Shown: positions 38,968-49,444 of the stretch, in pieces
Numbering within the stretch: position 1 is the first letter of the stretch
How the letters are laid out: each line of letters begins with the position of its first letter
NCBI GenBank assembly: GCA_913061325.1
Contig: CAJXUU010000002.1
Location: 1-56,381 of the forward strand
DNA from: an uncultured Saprospirales bacterium
Lineage (GTDB): Bacteria > Bacteroidota > Bacteroidia > Chitinophagales > Saprospiraceae
Reading direction: 5' to 3'
DNA length: 56,381 nucleotides
Notes under the pieces: model-generated
What the model was told of the DNA's origin: nothing
The model's input: the letters and a program-made list of their open reading frames with translations, nothing else
Database searches by the model: none
Translations under genes and position numbers: made by a program

Positions 38968-40215
38968 ATGGACATATATAAAAAGAGATCTTATTGGAAT
39001 ATGGCCCTTGCATTTTTTGGGCTTTTGATATTGATCATTACGATGGTATATTCTAATTTTTTGGCTCAGCAGCTAAAAGAAAGAGAAAAAAAAGATGCGA
39101 TTATATACCTCCAAGCTTTTGATGAAATCACAAAGGTGCCAGATGATATGAATAAGTTATATAAGGAACTAAATTTAGCTTCGGCTGAAAATGATTCGAT
39201 AAGTTACGCAAGAATATCTCAAGCCATCAAACAAAAAGAAGGAGAACTCAATAATGAGTTGGGTGTTCATCAAGAAATTGTAGCTAGTACTAATCTGCAA
39301 TTAATCATAGAATATTCTAATGGTGATTTAGAAGGGAATAATTGGGGGGATGATAAAGATATAGACAGTGAATTTCTAAATTTTAAAAGGGCTAGTTTTT
39401 TATCTGGAAATAAAGCTCCATTAGAAGTATCTGGTGGTAAAGTCTATCATTTTGATAGTAAATTGGTAAGCTACATCAACTACTTTCCCTTTATCCAACT
39501 TTTATTGGTTGGTTCATTTATCCTCCTCGGTTACTTCTTTCTTACAGGATCCAAACGTAGTGAACAAAATCGTGTTTGGGCAGGTATGGCAAAGGAAACT
39601 GCTCACCAACTAGGAACACCAATATCAGCGATCATAGGATGGATAGAACACTTAAAGTTAACAGATCCCTCCGAAGAACAACTCGAAATAGTAGAAGAAC
39701 TTCGCAGCGATGTCAATAGGCTTGAGTTAGTAGCAGATCGATTCTCAAAGATTGGTGCAGAACCCGTCCTAACCCAAATCAATATTTTCAAAGAGATGGA
39801 TGAATGTCGTCAATACATGGAAAAACGTGCACCTAGAAAAGTCTTCTTTAGCTATCCAGAACCGACCGATGGAGATTTATTGGTAAAGATCAACAAACAT
39901 TTATTTGATTGGGTAATAGAAAACTTGATCAGAAACTCCCTAGATGCGATGGATGGAAAAGGAGAACTATCCGCTAAAATCTACGAGGATGGTGATTATA
40001 TCAATATAGATATGACTGATACTGGCAAGGGTATCCCATCAAGTAAACATAGTACTGTCTTTCAACCTGGATTCACAACCAAACAGCGTGGATGGGGCCT
40101 TGGGCTTTCTTTAGCTAAACGAATTATTGAGAATTATCATTCAGGAAAGATATTTGTGAAAGCTTCAAAACCTGGAGTTGGTACCACTTTTACAGTGAGG
40201 TTGCCAAAAGTTTGA
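38968..40215 (+). CDS. Membrane sensor histidine kinase
   Basis: WAGMAKETAHQLGTPISAIIGWIEHL; DWVIENLIRNSLDAM; GWGLGLSLAKRIIENYHSGKI. Confidence 0.92.
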   Translation: MDIYKKRSYWNMALAFFGLLILIITMVYSNFLAQQLKEREKKDAIIYLQAFDEITKVPDDMNKLYKELNLASAENDSISYARISQAIKQKEGELNNELGVHQEIVASTNLQLIIEYSNGDLEGNNWGDDKDIDSEFLNFKRASFLSGNKAPLEVSGGKVYHFDSKLVSYINYFPFIQLLLVGSFILLGYFFLTGSKRSEQNRVWAGMAKETAHQLGTPISAIIGWIEHLKLTDPSEEQLEIVEELRSDVNRLELVADRFSKIGAEPVLTQINIFKEMDECRQYMEKRAPRKVFFSYPEPTDGDLLVKINKHLFDWVIENLIRNSLDAMDGKGELSAKIYEDGDYINIDMTDTGKGIPSSKHSTVFQPGFTTKQRGWGLGLSLAKRIIENYHSGKIFVKASKPGVGTTFTVRLPKV

Positions 40216-40367
40216 ATTCGAATTAGGAATTTTTAAACTGCAAAATCATACTTAAACAAAGAAATACCCTAACATATCTGTCCTATTTCAAAAACATCTT
40301 AACTTTGCAGATTCGTACCTATGGGTACTAGAAAACTACATATTCAATCAAAGGTGAATTATAATAC

Positions 40368-42806
40368 ATGAAGACATCATTAAGCTGGCTTAGAAGATAT
40401 ATAGACATAGACTTGAGCATAGAAGATCTATCGGAAGTTCTCACTACCATAGGACTGGAAGTAGAAGGTATTGACGAGGTAGAAATGATTCAAGGCGGAC
40501 TCAAAGGAGTAGTAGTTGGTGAAGTAAAAACTTGCGAAAAACACCCAGACGCAGATAAACTCAACGTAACTACTGTAAATGTAGGCGGGGAAGAAGATCT
40601 ACAAATCGTATGTGGAGCTCCAAATTGTGCTGCAGGTGAGAAAGTGTTGGTAGCAACTTTAGGTACAACTCTATATAATGCTGATGAACCTTGGAAAATT
40701 AAAAAAGGTAAAATAAGAGGTCAATTATCAGAAGGGATGTTATGCGCTGAAGACGAATTAGGTCTTGGTTCTGGTCATGATGGTATTTTACTATTGCCAA
40801 AAGAAACTAAGGTTGGAACACCTGCAGCTGAATATTACAATATAGAAAGTGATACAGTATTTGATATAGGCCTTACACCTAACAGATCAGATGCAACTTC
40901 TCATCTAGGTGTAGCAAAAGATCTCTGTGCATACTTAAAGATAAATAATAACTATACGAAGGATGCTAAGGAGCCAGATATATCTGCTTTTTCTGTGGCA
41001 TATAGTAGCTTCCCAATTGAAGTGGAAGTTGTTGACAAGGAGGCTTGCCCAAGATATTCTGGTGTGACACTTACAGGAGTTATAGTTGGAGATAGCCCAG
41101 ATTGGATGCAAAACTATCTTAAAGCTATAGGAGTAAGACCGATTAGTAATATTGTAGATATCACGAATTTTGTTCTTCATGAATTTGGTCAGCCTTTGCA
41201 TGCATTTGATGCTGATAAAATAACAGGTAAAAAGATAATCGTTCAGAAAGCAAAAACTGGCGATAAGTTTATGAGTCTTGATGAAAATGAGCGTACCCTG
41301 AATGAAGGAGACCTCATGATCTGTGATGGAGAAGGGAAAGGCATGTGTATCGCTGGTGTATTTGGAGGATTAAGTAGTGGTGTAACAAACACAACGACTA
41401 ATATCTTTTTGGAATCCGCTCACTTCGAGGCAGGAGACATCAGAAGAACAAGCACTCGGCATCTCCTAAGAACTGATGCAGCAAAAGTCTATGAAAAAGG
41501 AAGTGATCCAAACATCACTGTGACAGCACTGAAACGAGCTGCTCTTCTTATGGTAGAATATGCAGATGCTACTATATCAAGTGAAATCGTAGATATTTAC
41601 GCTACAGAAATAAAGCCGAGAGAAATCACACTTAGTTACGAGAAAGTAAATCGACTCATAGGCACGACGATAACTCCTGAAGAAATCCATAATATCCTTA
41701 GAGCAATGGATATGGAGATCACTCCATTAAATGATGGGCAGATTAGAGTATATGTACCAACTAATAAAGCTGATGTCCTTCGTGATGTTGATTTAATTGA
41801 GGAAATATTAAGAATCTATGGATTTAATAAAATTCCGATTCCGACCAAGGTGAGTAGCACACTTTCATTCACTGAATTCCCAAGTAAAAGAAAAATCAAA
41901 GAAACCATTGCTGACTATTTATCTGCACAAGGGCTAAACGAGATGATGGGTCTTTCTCTTATAGAGTCAAAGAACTATAGAGATATACTTCCTATCGAGG
42001 ACGCGGAATTAGTATACATTAACAATACATCTAATATCCATCTTGACATCATGAGACCTGAGATGATGGTGAGCGGATTGTTGTCTGTACTTCATAATCA
42101 TAACAGACGCCAACAAGATGTAAGATTATATGAATACGGCAAAACCTACCGCAAAACAGACGAAGACTTCAATGAGACTGAATACTTAACAATATTCCTA
42201 TCAGGTAAAAGAAGATCAGAGAGTTGGAGACATGAATTCAAATCACAAGTTGACTTCTTCGATCTTAAAAAAACTGTCAACTCTGCATTTAAGAGATTAG
42301 GTATTTCTAGTTATCAAATTTCCGAAACTGAAGATGATAGATTCGTATACGGTCTTAAATATCATAGAGGTCCTTCATCGCTGGTAGAGTTTGGTGAGGT
42401 AAATGGTGAGATCTTATCAAAACTAGGTATCAAGTCAAAAGTATTCTATGCCGAAATTCCAATAAAAGCATTGGTGAAAGCTGGTAAGGGAGTAAAAAAT
42501 ACAGTACAGGTCATTAGCAAATACCCATCGATGAGAAGAGATCTTGCATTGGTCGTTGATAAAAGTGTGAAGTTTGAAGAAATTCAAAAAATCGCCACTA
42601 AAGTTGATAAGAAGTTACTTCAAGACATCAACCTATTCGATGTATATACAAATGAGGAGCACCTCGGTAAAGACAAAAAGTCTTATGCTGTCAGTTACCT
42701 ATTCGAAGATGTGACAAAGACACTTAATGATAAGGATGTGGATAAAGTGATGAAGAAGATGATTGGAAGTTACGAACATCAATTAGGAGCGGAGATAAGA
42801 AAATAG
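40368..42806 (+). CDS. pheT: Phenylalanine--tRNA ligase beta subunit
   Basis: MKTSLSWLRRYIDIDL...; CGAPNCAAGEKV; LTPNRSDATSHLGVAKDL; VDITNFVLHEFGQPLHAFD; FDX-ACB C-terminus. Confidence 0.97.
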   Translation: MKTSLSWLRRYIDIDLSIEDLSEVLTTIGLEVEGIDEVEMIQGGLKGVVVGEVKTCEKHPDADKLNVTTVNVGGEEDLQIVCGAPNCAAGEKVLVATLGTTLYNADEPWKIKKGKIRGQLSEGMLCAEDELGLGSGHDGILLLPKETKVGTPAAEYYNIESDTVFDIGLTPNRSDATSHLGVAKDLCAYLKINNNYTKDAKEPDISAFSVAYSSFPIEVEVVDKEACPRYSGVTLTGVIVGDSPDWMQNYLKAIGVRPISNIVDITNFVLHEFGQPLHAFDADKITGKKIIVQKAKTGDKFMSLDENERTLNEGDLMICDGEGKGMCIAGVFGGLSSGVTNTTTNIFLESAHFEAGDIRRTSTRHLLRTDAAKVYEKGSDPNITVTALKRAALLMVEYADATISSEIVDIYATEIKPREITLSYEKVNRLIGTTITPEEIHNILRAMDMEITPLNDGQIRVYVPTNKADVLRDVDLIEEILRIYGFNKIPIPTKVSSTLSFTEFPSKRKIKETIADYLSAQGLNEMMGLSLIESKNYRDILPIEDAELVYINNTSNIHLDIMRPEMMVSGLLSVLHNHNRRQQDVRLYEYGKTYRKTDEDFNETEYLTIFLSGKRRSESWRHEFKSQVDFFDLKKTVNSAFKRLGISSYQISETEDDRFVYGLKYHRGPSSLVEFGEVNGEILSKLGIKSKVFYAEIPIKALVKAGKGVKNTVQVISKYPSMRRDLALVVDKSVKFEEIQKIATKVDKKLLQDINLFDVYTNEEHLGKDKKSYAVSYLFEDVTKTLNDKDVDKVMKKMIGSYEHQLGAEIRK

Positions 42807-42809
42807 CAA

Positions 42810-43418
42810 ATGAAAATATTCTGCATAGGTCGAAATTACGCTGACCACGCTAAAGAACTTAACAATCCTATACCAGAGAGCCCGCTTGTATTTATGAAGC
42901 CCCCCACGGCATTGTTGATTAAGAATAGGCATTTTTTCTACCCAGAATTGTCAAATGATATCCACTATGAAGGCGAAGTAGTGTTGAAGATTGGAAAAAA
43001 CGGGAGGCATATACAACCAGAATTTGCCTTGTCATATATAGAAGGTGTCGGATTTGGGATAGATTTTACGGCTAGAGATTTACAACAAAAGTGTAAAGAA
43101 AAAGGACATCCATGGGAAATTGCAAAGGGTTTTGACCATTCTGCACCAATCTCAGAGTTCGTACCGTTTGAAGGATTGGATCCTCAAAACATAAATGTAG
43201 TTACAAAACTGAATGGCACAGTAGTACAAGATGGAAACACAAAAGATCTATTATTTTCATTTCAAGATATCATAGTCTATCTATCAAAGTATTTCACGCT
43301 CCAGATGGGCGACTATATATTTACTGGTACTCCTGCGGGTGTCGGGCCAATCAAAATTGGTGATAGGATAGAAGGCTTTATTAATAGTGAAAAGATGTTG
43401 AAGTGTGATGTAATGTAA
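42810..43418 (+). CDS. Fumarylacetoacetate hydrolase family protein
   Basis: IGRNYADHAKELNNPIPESPLVFMKPPTAL; GFGIDFTARDLQQ; GDYIFTGTPAGVGPIKIGD. Confidence 0.93.
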   Translation: MKIFCIGRNYADHAKELNNPIPESPLVFMKPPTALLIKNRHFFYPELSNDIHYEGEVVLKIGKNGRHIQPEFALSYIEGVGFGIDFTARDLQQKCKEKGHPWEIAKGFDHSAPISEFVPFEGLDPQNINVVTKLNGTVVQDGNTKDLLFSFQDIIVYLSKYFTLQMGDYIFTGTPAGVGPIKIGDRIEGFINSEKMLKCDVM

Positions 43419-43467
43419 ATTATATAGATTTCAATACTCCAGATTTAATATACGTTATACATAAAAT

Positions 43468-43504
43468 AAAGAAGAGCCTTCCAACTTTTTGGAGGCTCTT
43501 CTTT
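43468..43504. terminator. Strong terminator hairpin
   Basis: AAAGAAGAGCC(T)TCCAA-CTT-TTTGGAGGCTCTTCTTT. Confidence 0.85.
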
Positions 43505-44089
43505 GAATGCAATAGTCAATCCCAATGAGTATTTACAAGTTATATATCTTTGAAAGAGTGGTAAAAGCACTCTTTTCTTTACTGTTTAAAACAATTCGTA
43601 GGAGAGGCATCTCATTTATTCGACCTTTTGAGCAAATCGGTTCTAAGAACTAAAAAATTCAACCCCTCTACCTACTTATTGCAATCCGTATCATATGATC
43701 ATTCTACCAGCAATGGTCATACTAAATTTGAAAAACTAAATAAATTTCCTCCACATGCATGTAAGGAAATTCTATTCCGCTTCTTCCTAATTGTTCGTTA
43801 TTAATCTGTATCAATAATTATAACACAAATATGCAGTCATTCTGCTTACCCGCTATAGTTGTTATCACCCATTTTGCACTTTAAGGGTATTCCCCTATTA
43901 TATTAGGAGAAATCACTATACCTTAGCCTTTGTATTCAATGAGTATTATATATGTAGATTCATTGATATTATCAGTCCCCTTGATATATTATAAAATTCT
44001 GTGTGTCAGCACAGAACATTATTACGTTATTAGAATTAGTATTTAGAAGAGGTCTTCCGAAGAATAACCAATTCATAAAAAAGAGAAAT

Positions 44090-44737
44090 ATGATTAATGT
44101 ATTGTTAGCGGATGATCACACAATGTTTGTAGATGGAATTGACTCTATTCTCAAAGCCGAGTCAGATATCAATGTAGTAGGTAAAGTATATAATGGACCA
44201 GAAGTTGTCGAATTTGTAAAAAACAATGAGGTAGATCTTATACTGCTTGATGTCAATCTGCCTGGCATGAATGGTATAGAGGTCTGTAAAAAACTCAAAG
44301 AATTTGATAACAAAACAAAAATATTGGCTATTTCAATGTTCAACGAAGAAAGTTTCGTCACAGAAATTCTAAATAATGGTGCAGAAGGTTACATTCTAAA
44401 AAATACAGGCCGAGAAGAACTACTCAAAGCTCTTCGTACTGTAGTAGGTGGTAAATCATACTTCAGCGATGATGTAACACAAACAATCATGAAAGGCCTC
44501 ATGAAACAGCGTCGTGCCTCAAAACAAAGAGAAGGCTTTTTCCCTAAAATATCAAGAAGAGAAAAGGAAGTCCTCAAATTGATCGTCCAAGAACACACTA
44601 CCCAAGAAATAGCCAACAAACTATTCATAAGTCTAAAGACGGTAGAGTCTCATCGTAGTAGTCTTCTCAATAAAATGAATGCTAGAAATAGCGCAGGTTT
44701 AGTAAGAATAGCCCTAGAGAACAACTTGCTTGATTAA
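44090..44737 (+). CDS. NarL/LuxR-family response regulator
   Basis: MINVLLADDHTMFVDGI...LLDVNLPGMNGIEV; HTH ISRREKEVLKLIVQEHTTQEIANKLFISLKTVESHR; ATG at 44090 preferred over the listed upstream start. Confidence 0.95.
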   Translation: MINVLLADDHTMFVDGIDSILKAESDINVVGKVYNGPEVVEFVKNNEVDLILLDVNLPGMNGIEVCKKLKEFDNKTKILAISMFNEESFVTEILNNGAEGYILKNTGREELLKALRTVVGGKSYFSDDVTQTIMKGLMKQRRASKQREGFFPKISRREKEVLKLIVQEHTTQEIANKLFISLKTVESHRSSLLNKMNARNSAGLVRIALENNLLD

Positions 44738-44966
44738 TAGGGCGGCTTGCAAAGCAAACGCACTAATAGGGCAGCTTCATTAATCAGCTTCATTGATCGG
44801 CTTCATTGATCGGCTTCCGAAAGAAACGAGCAACAAGAAACGAGCAACCATTGGCTGGCTTGCAAAACAAACAGACTAACGACAGCCTACACTGAAAACC
44901 CACTAACAAAGCACCTTACAAAGCAAACCGCACTAACAGGGTGGCCTGCACTGCAAACCCACTAAT
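44735..44966 (+). repeat. Nested degenerate tandem repeats (27-30 nt family plus 13-mer x3 and 14-mer x2)
   Basis: GGGYGGCYTGCAAAGCAAACCCACTAAC-like units; GCTTCATTGATCG at 44774, 44787, 44800; AAGAAACGAGCAAC at 44821 and 44835. Confidence 0.8.
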
Positions 44967-45167
44967 TGGCCAGCGCATAAGTAGGCTTACTATCATACAT
45001 TTCAAATTCTCATAAACAACTTCATCTTTTCCACCCTAATTATCAGGTAAATCAATCTTAATTAGATGCATTCCATCAAGGATTTAGAAATTCTTCACCC
45101 TACTCCCATCCGATATTACTAATTCGTCTGTATATTGTAGATTATTATTTAACTAAAACTAACTAAC

Positions 45168-45677
45168 ATGCCTACTAACATTTACATGATCTTTGTGGCC
45201 GCTCTTATTCCATTTTTATTGGGTGCCTTATGGTACGGACCACTATTTGGCAAGCCTTGGATGAAGGTCAATGGATTCACTGAAGAATATTTGAAGAAAG
45301 GAAATATGGCAGTCATATTTGGTGTGTCGTACTTATTCTGTGTTATGTTTTCAATGATGATGACATCATATGCAATACACCAGACGAGTATAGCCGGACT
45401 TATGATGCCAGAAATGCAAGTAGCTGGAAGTGCCGTCCAAAATGACTTGATCGACTTCATGAATAAATATGGAGATAGACATCGCACATTCAGCCATGGC
45501 GCCGTACATGGTTTAATCTTCGCTATATTCATAGCACTACCTATGATAGGAGTAAATGCCTTATTCGAAAGAAGAGGGTGGAAATACACTTTGATTCATT
45601 GGGGATATTGGGCTATATCTACTATTCTTATTTGTGGGTTGCTTTGTGCTACATTGAAGTTTCCTGCTATAGGGTAA
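45168..45677 (+). CDS. DUF1761-type membrane protein
   Basis: ALIPFLLGALWYGPLFGKPWMKVNGFTEE; HGAVHGLIFAIFIALPMIGVNALFERR. Confidence 0.8.
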   Translation: MPTNIYMIFVAALIPFLLGALWYGPLFGKPWMKVNGFTEEYLKKGNMAVIFGVSYLFCVMFSMMMTSYAIHQTSIAGLMMPEMQVAGSAVQNDLIDFMNKYGDRHRTFSHGAVHGLIFAIFIALPMIGVNALFERRGWKYTLIHWGYWAISTILICGLLCATLKFPAIG

Positions 45678-45700
45678 ATAAAAATTAATTTAGAAATAAT

Positions 45701-45734
45701 GGGGTGATTTCAATCTGGGATCACCCCTTTTTTG
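45701..45734 (+). terminator. Rho-independent terminator
   Basis: GGGGTGAT...ATCACCCC followed by T7. Confidence 0.9.
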
Positions 45735-45916
45735 TTATTTATTGCAATTGTATTTTGATTAAAAATTCGTAAGGCTATCAAGGATTCATTCCATATTGTC
45801 AATTCAAAAATTATTGTTTTAGTATACAAAAAACATCATCTTGTCGAATTGGTTAAAAATAACAGTATGAGCACACATAAAATAACTACTTTCATTGCAA
45901 CTTAACTAATATATTA

Positions 45917-48900
45917 ATGAATAAAATAAACTCAGCTTTTTATTTTTACATATTTCTATTCTCAATTATTTCTAGTTCTCTTTTCAGTCAGGGAACCCGC
46001 TTATTAAGACAGCCAGCATTAAGCGATAATCATATTGCTTTTGCATATGCCTCTGATATCTGGGTAGCGGATAGAGATGGACAAAACGTTAATAGAATAA
46101 CAAGTACTCAAGCAGTAGAAGGCTTACCACACATTTCTCCTGATGGAAAAACAATAGCGTTTACATCAAATAGGTCAGGAAATAGTTCAGTATACATCGT
46201 CCCAATAGAAGGAGGAACACCAACACAATTAACTTGGCTGCCTGGAGGAGCGAGTGTGAGAGATTGGTCTCCAGATGGATTGTCAATCCTATTTGCATCA
46301 GCGAGAGGAACTGCACCATCTAGACACAATTATCTCTGGTCAGTATCAAAAGATGGCGGACCTGCTATGAGGGTTTCTTCTCAATGGGGTTTCGATGCTG
46401 AGTATTCACCTGATGGGAAAAAACTAATCGTTGATCGGGTATCCAGATGGGACAGCGAATGGAGACTTTATCGTGGTGGACAGAACACACCATTGATCGT
46501 ATTGGATTTGAATGATAATTCTGAAATTCTGATTCCAAACGAACAGACCAGTGATATCCAACCAGTATGGCACAATAATGAAATCTATTTCATTTCGGAT
46601 AGGAACGGTACCGCCAATATTTGGCAATTTGTTCCAGCAACTAAAGCTCTTACTCAAGTAACTGAATTTACCGGATCGGATGTGAAGGCTTTAGCAGCTC
46701 ACGATGGCACACTTATATATGAAAGAGATGGTTATTTGCATCTATATGATATTAGTACAAAGAGTCATTCTCAAATAGAAATTAATATTATCGGAGATTT
46801 CCCATGGGCAGAAAATAAATGGGAAGATGTGAGTAGAAATGCACAATCAGTTTCTTTATCCGCTACAGGTAAGAGATTGGTTATGGAAGCAAGAGGTGAG
46901 ATTTTTACTGTGCCTGCAAAGGATGGAGCTCCAAGAAACTTAACAAAATCTTCTGGTGCAGCAGATCGCAGGCCTATCTGGTCTCCAAAAGGTGACCAGA
47001 TAGCCTATTTTTCTGATACAGGTGGAAAGGGTTACAGTCTTATGCTCCAAGACCAATCAGGAATGAAGGACCCAATAAGTATAGATATTGGCAAATCGAA
47101 ATTGGGTTGGGAACCAACTTGGAGTCCTGATGGAAAAAGAATAGCTTTCGTTGATGATGATACTTGGATTCAAATTGTAAACCTTAAAGATCAATCAATC
47201 AAAGCAATTGGTCATGCAGGCAATAACCTAGACAGAGGCAATATGAATCTTGCATGGTCTCCTGATTCAAAGTGGCTAGCATACAATACCTCTGGCACTA
47301 ATAATCTGAGAAAAATCATGGTATGGAAAGTCGGTTCTGATTCTCCCAAAAGACTTACAAATGAGTTCGCTGATGCTGTATACCCTACTTGGGATAGAGA
47401 TGGTAAGCATCTATATTTTGCTGCAAGTACAGATGTTGCTCTAGGATCTGGATGGGCAAATACAAGTAGCATGCAAGCAGATCCTGAATATGCAGCTTAC
47501 GTTATCAATCTTACCTCAGAAGAAACTTCTCCATTCGAACCAAAAAGTGATGAAGAGGAAGTAAAAGAGGAGAAAGACGATGATAAAGACAGTGATAAAG
47601 ACGATGATAAAAAAGATAAGAAAGACGACAAAAAGAAGAATGATAAAGATGATAAAAAAGACAAAGATGAGGATGACAAAGATGAAATGGTTGTCAAAAT
47701 AGACTTTGATAATCTCACTCGTCGTATTATGCCACTTCCGCTTGATGAAGGAAACTTTGTTCAACTCATTGCTGGTCCAAAAGGATCTGTATTTATCGCA
47801 GAAAGGAAACCAGGTAGTCGAGCACTAATTATCCATAAATTTAAATTAAAAGATGGGGAAGCAAAAGAGTTTGTCTCTGGGGCTGGATATATGTCCATGT
47901 CAAGTGATGGTAAAAAACTATTATCCAGAATAAGTGGAAAATGGAACATCATGGATGCAAGTGGAGGAAGTGGTAAAGGTGGAGAAAGTGTAAGTGTAAA
48001 TCTCAAAATGAATCTCGATCGTGCTGCTGAATGGAAGCAGATATTTGAAGAGACGTGGAGATATGAGCGTGATTATTTCTATGATCCGAATATTCATGGT
48101 AGGGATTGGGATGATGTGTATGTGAGATATTCGCCATTGCTACCATACGTCAAGCATAGAGCGGACTTGAATTATATCCTAGATCAAATTAATGGAGAAT
48201 TATCAGTTGGGCATAGTTTTGTAAGTGGTGGAGACTATCCAGATGTAGAGGATTCCGATATGGGATTATTAGGTGTGGACTTGATTGCCGATAAAGGCAG
48301 GTGGAAAATCAAAAGAATCTTTACTACTGAAGCATGGAATCCAGGATTATCTGGGCCATTGGATCGACCTGGGACAAAAATAAAGAATGGATATTATCTC
48401 GTAGGTGTAAATGGAGTAGAGCTTAAATCTACTGATAATCCATATAAACACTTCGATGGTACAGCAGGGGAACAAACTATTATTCATATCAATGATAAGC
48501 CATCATTTGCTGATGCATGGCAAGAGACTGTAGAGCCAATAGGATCAGATAATGGCCTGAGGCAACGAGCTTGGGTGGAAGATAACAGAAGGCTGGTTGA
48601 TTCTCTTTCTGGGGGTAAGCTCGCTTATATCTGGGTACCCAATACAAGCGGCAGAGGAATCGTTTCGTTTAATAGATATTTCTTTGCACAGCAAGATAAG
48701 TTAGGTGCAGTTATTGACGAAAGATTCAATGGCGGTGGACTTCTAGATGATTATATGGTTGATAATATGACTCGAAAAATAAGAGCAGCAATCACCAATG
48801 AAGTTCCAAATGGTGCACCGATGAAACTACCCGCTGGAATTCTAGGACCAAAGGTGTTGTTGATTAATGAAATGGCTGGATCAGGGGGGGATTTCTTCCC

Positions 48901-49228
48901 TTGGGTATTTCGCCAGCAGAAAGCTGGACAATTGATTGGAAGGACTACTTGGGGAGGATTAGTAAAATCTTCAACACATTATAGAATGATTGATGGTGGT
49001 AGAGTGACATGCCCAGATAATGCCATTTTCGACCCTGTCAGTAATGAATGGGTTGGAGAAAATAAAGGAATAGCACCAGATATATTTGTGAGACAAGATG
49101 CAAAATCTCTTTCTCAAGGAAGAGATCCACAGCTTGAAAGAGCGGTGAAGGAATTGATGGATTTATTACCAAAACAGGGCGTGCAAAAAATAAAACCACC
49201 AAAGTTTTTAACTCCTGCAAAGGGTTAA
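45917..49228 (+). CDS. Tricorn-like S41-family protease (beta-propeller, PDZ and S41 domains)
   Basis: TolB-like SPDGKTIAFTSNRSGNSSVY repeats; GVNGVEL PDZ-like; LGAVIDERFNGGG and EMAGSGGDFFPW S41 motifs. Confidence 0.92.
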   Translation: MNKINSAFYFYIFLFSIISSSLFSQGTRLLRQPALSDNHIAFAYASDIWVADRDGQNVNRITSTQAVEGLPHISPDGKTIAFTSNRSGNSSVYIVPIEGGTPTQLTWLPGGASVRDWSPDGLSILFASARGTAPSRHNYLWSVSKDGGPAMRVSSQWGFDAEYSPDGKKLIVDRVSRWDSEWRLYRGGQNTPLIVLDLNDNSEILIPNEQTSDIQPVWHNNEIYFISDRNGTANIWQFVPATKALTQVTEFTGSDVKALAAHDGTLIYERDGYLHLYDISTKSHSQIEINIIGDFPWAENKWEDVSRNAQSVSLSATGKRLVMEARGEIFTVPAKDGAPRNLTKSSGAADRRPIWSPKGDQIAYFSDTGGKGYSLMLQDQSGMKDPISIDIGKSKLGWEPTWSPDGKRIAFVDDDTWIQIVNLKDQSIKAIGHAGNNLDRGNMNLAWSPDSKWLAYNTSGTNNLRKIMVWKVGSDSPKRLTNEFADAVYPTWDRDGKHLYFAASTDVALGSGWANTSSMQADPEYAAYVINLTSEETSPFEPKSDEEEVKEEKDDDKDSDKDDDKKDKKDDKKKNDKDDKKDKDEDDKDEMVVKIDFDNLTRRIMPLPLDEGNFVQLIAGPKGSVFIAERKPGSRALIIHKFKLKDGEAKEFVSGAGYMSMSSDGKKLLSRISGKWNIMDASGGSGKGGESVSVNLKMNLDRAAEWKQIFEETWRYERDYFYDPNIHGRDWDDVYVRYSPLLPYVKHRADLNYILDQINGELSVGHSFVSGGDYPDVEDSDMGLLGVDLIADKGRWKIKRIFTTEAWNPGLSGPLDRPGTKIKNGYYLVGVNGVELKSTDNPYKHFDGTAGEQTIIHINDKPSFADAWQETVEPIGSDNGLRQRAWVEDNRRLVDSLSGGKLAYIWVPNTSGRGIVSFNRYFFAQQDKLGAVIDERFNGGGLLDDYMVDNMTRKIRAAITNEVPNGAPMKLPAGILGPKVLLINEMAGSGGDFFPWVFRQQKAGQLIGRTTWGGLVKSSTHYRMIDGGRVTCPDNAIFDPVSNEWVGENKGIAPDIFVRQDAKSLSQGRDPQLERAVKELMDLLPKQGVQKIKPPKFLTPAKG

Positions 49229-49254
49229 CATTAAATCAATCACAAGTCAATTTT

Positions 49255-49296
49255 CTGTTCAAGATCAATAGCTATAATATTATTGACCTTGAACAG
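49255..49296 (+). terminator. Probable terminator hairpin
   Basis: CTGTTCAAGATCAATA / TATTGACCTTGAACAG, 16 bp with one mismatch. Confidence 0.65.
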
Positions 49297-49444
49297 GATT
49301 ACTTTATTTCCAGATGTTTCTGGTGATGAGATATAAGTGTATTGTAATTTCAATTTCATCGTGTTTTTAAATCATTTCGCCGATATACAGCACAAAATTC
49401 GTTATTTGGGTCTATATTGAATTCGAATCAATCAATCTAAAAAT

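Noticed and set aside
44735-44966. Possible CRISPR array
   Set aside because: Units are degenerate and contiguous without unique spacers, and no cas genes are nearby.
47497-47764. Antisense Ser/Phe-rich ORFs opposite the tricorn protease
   Set aside because: Direct by-product of the Asp/Lys low-complexity tract.
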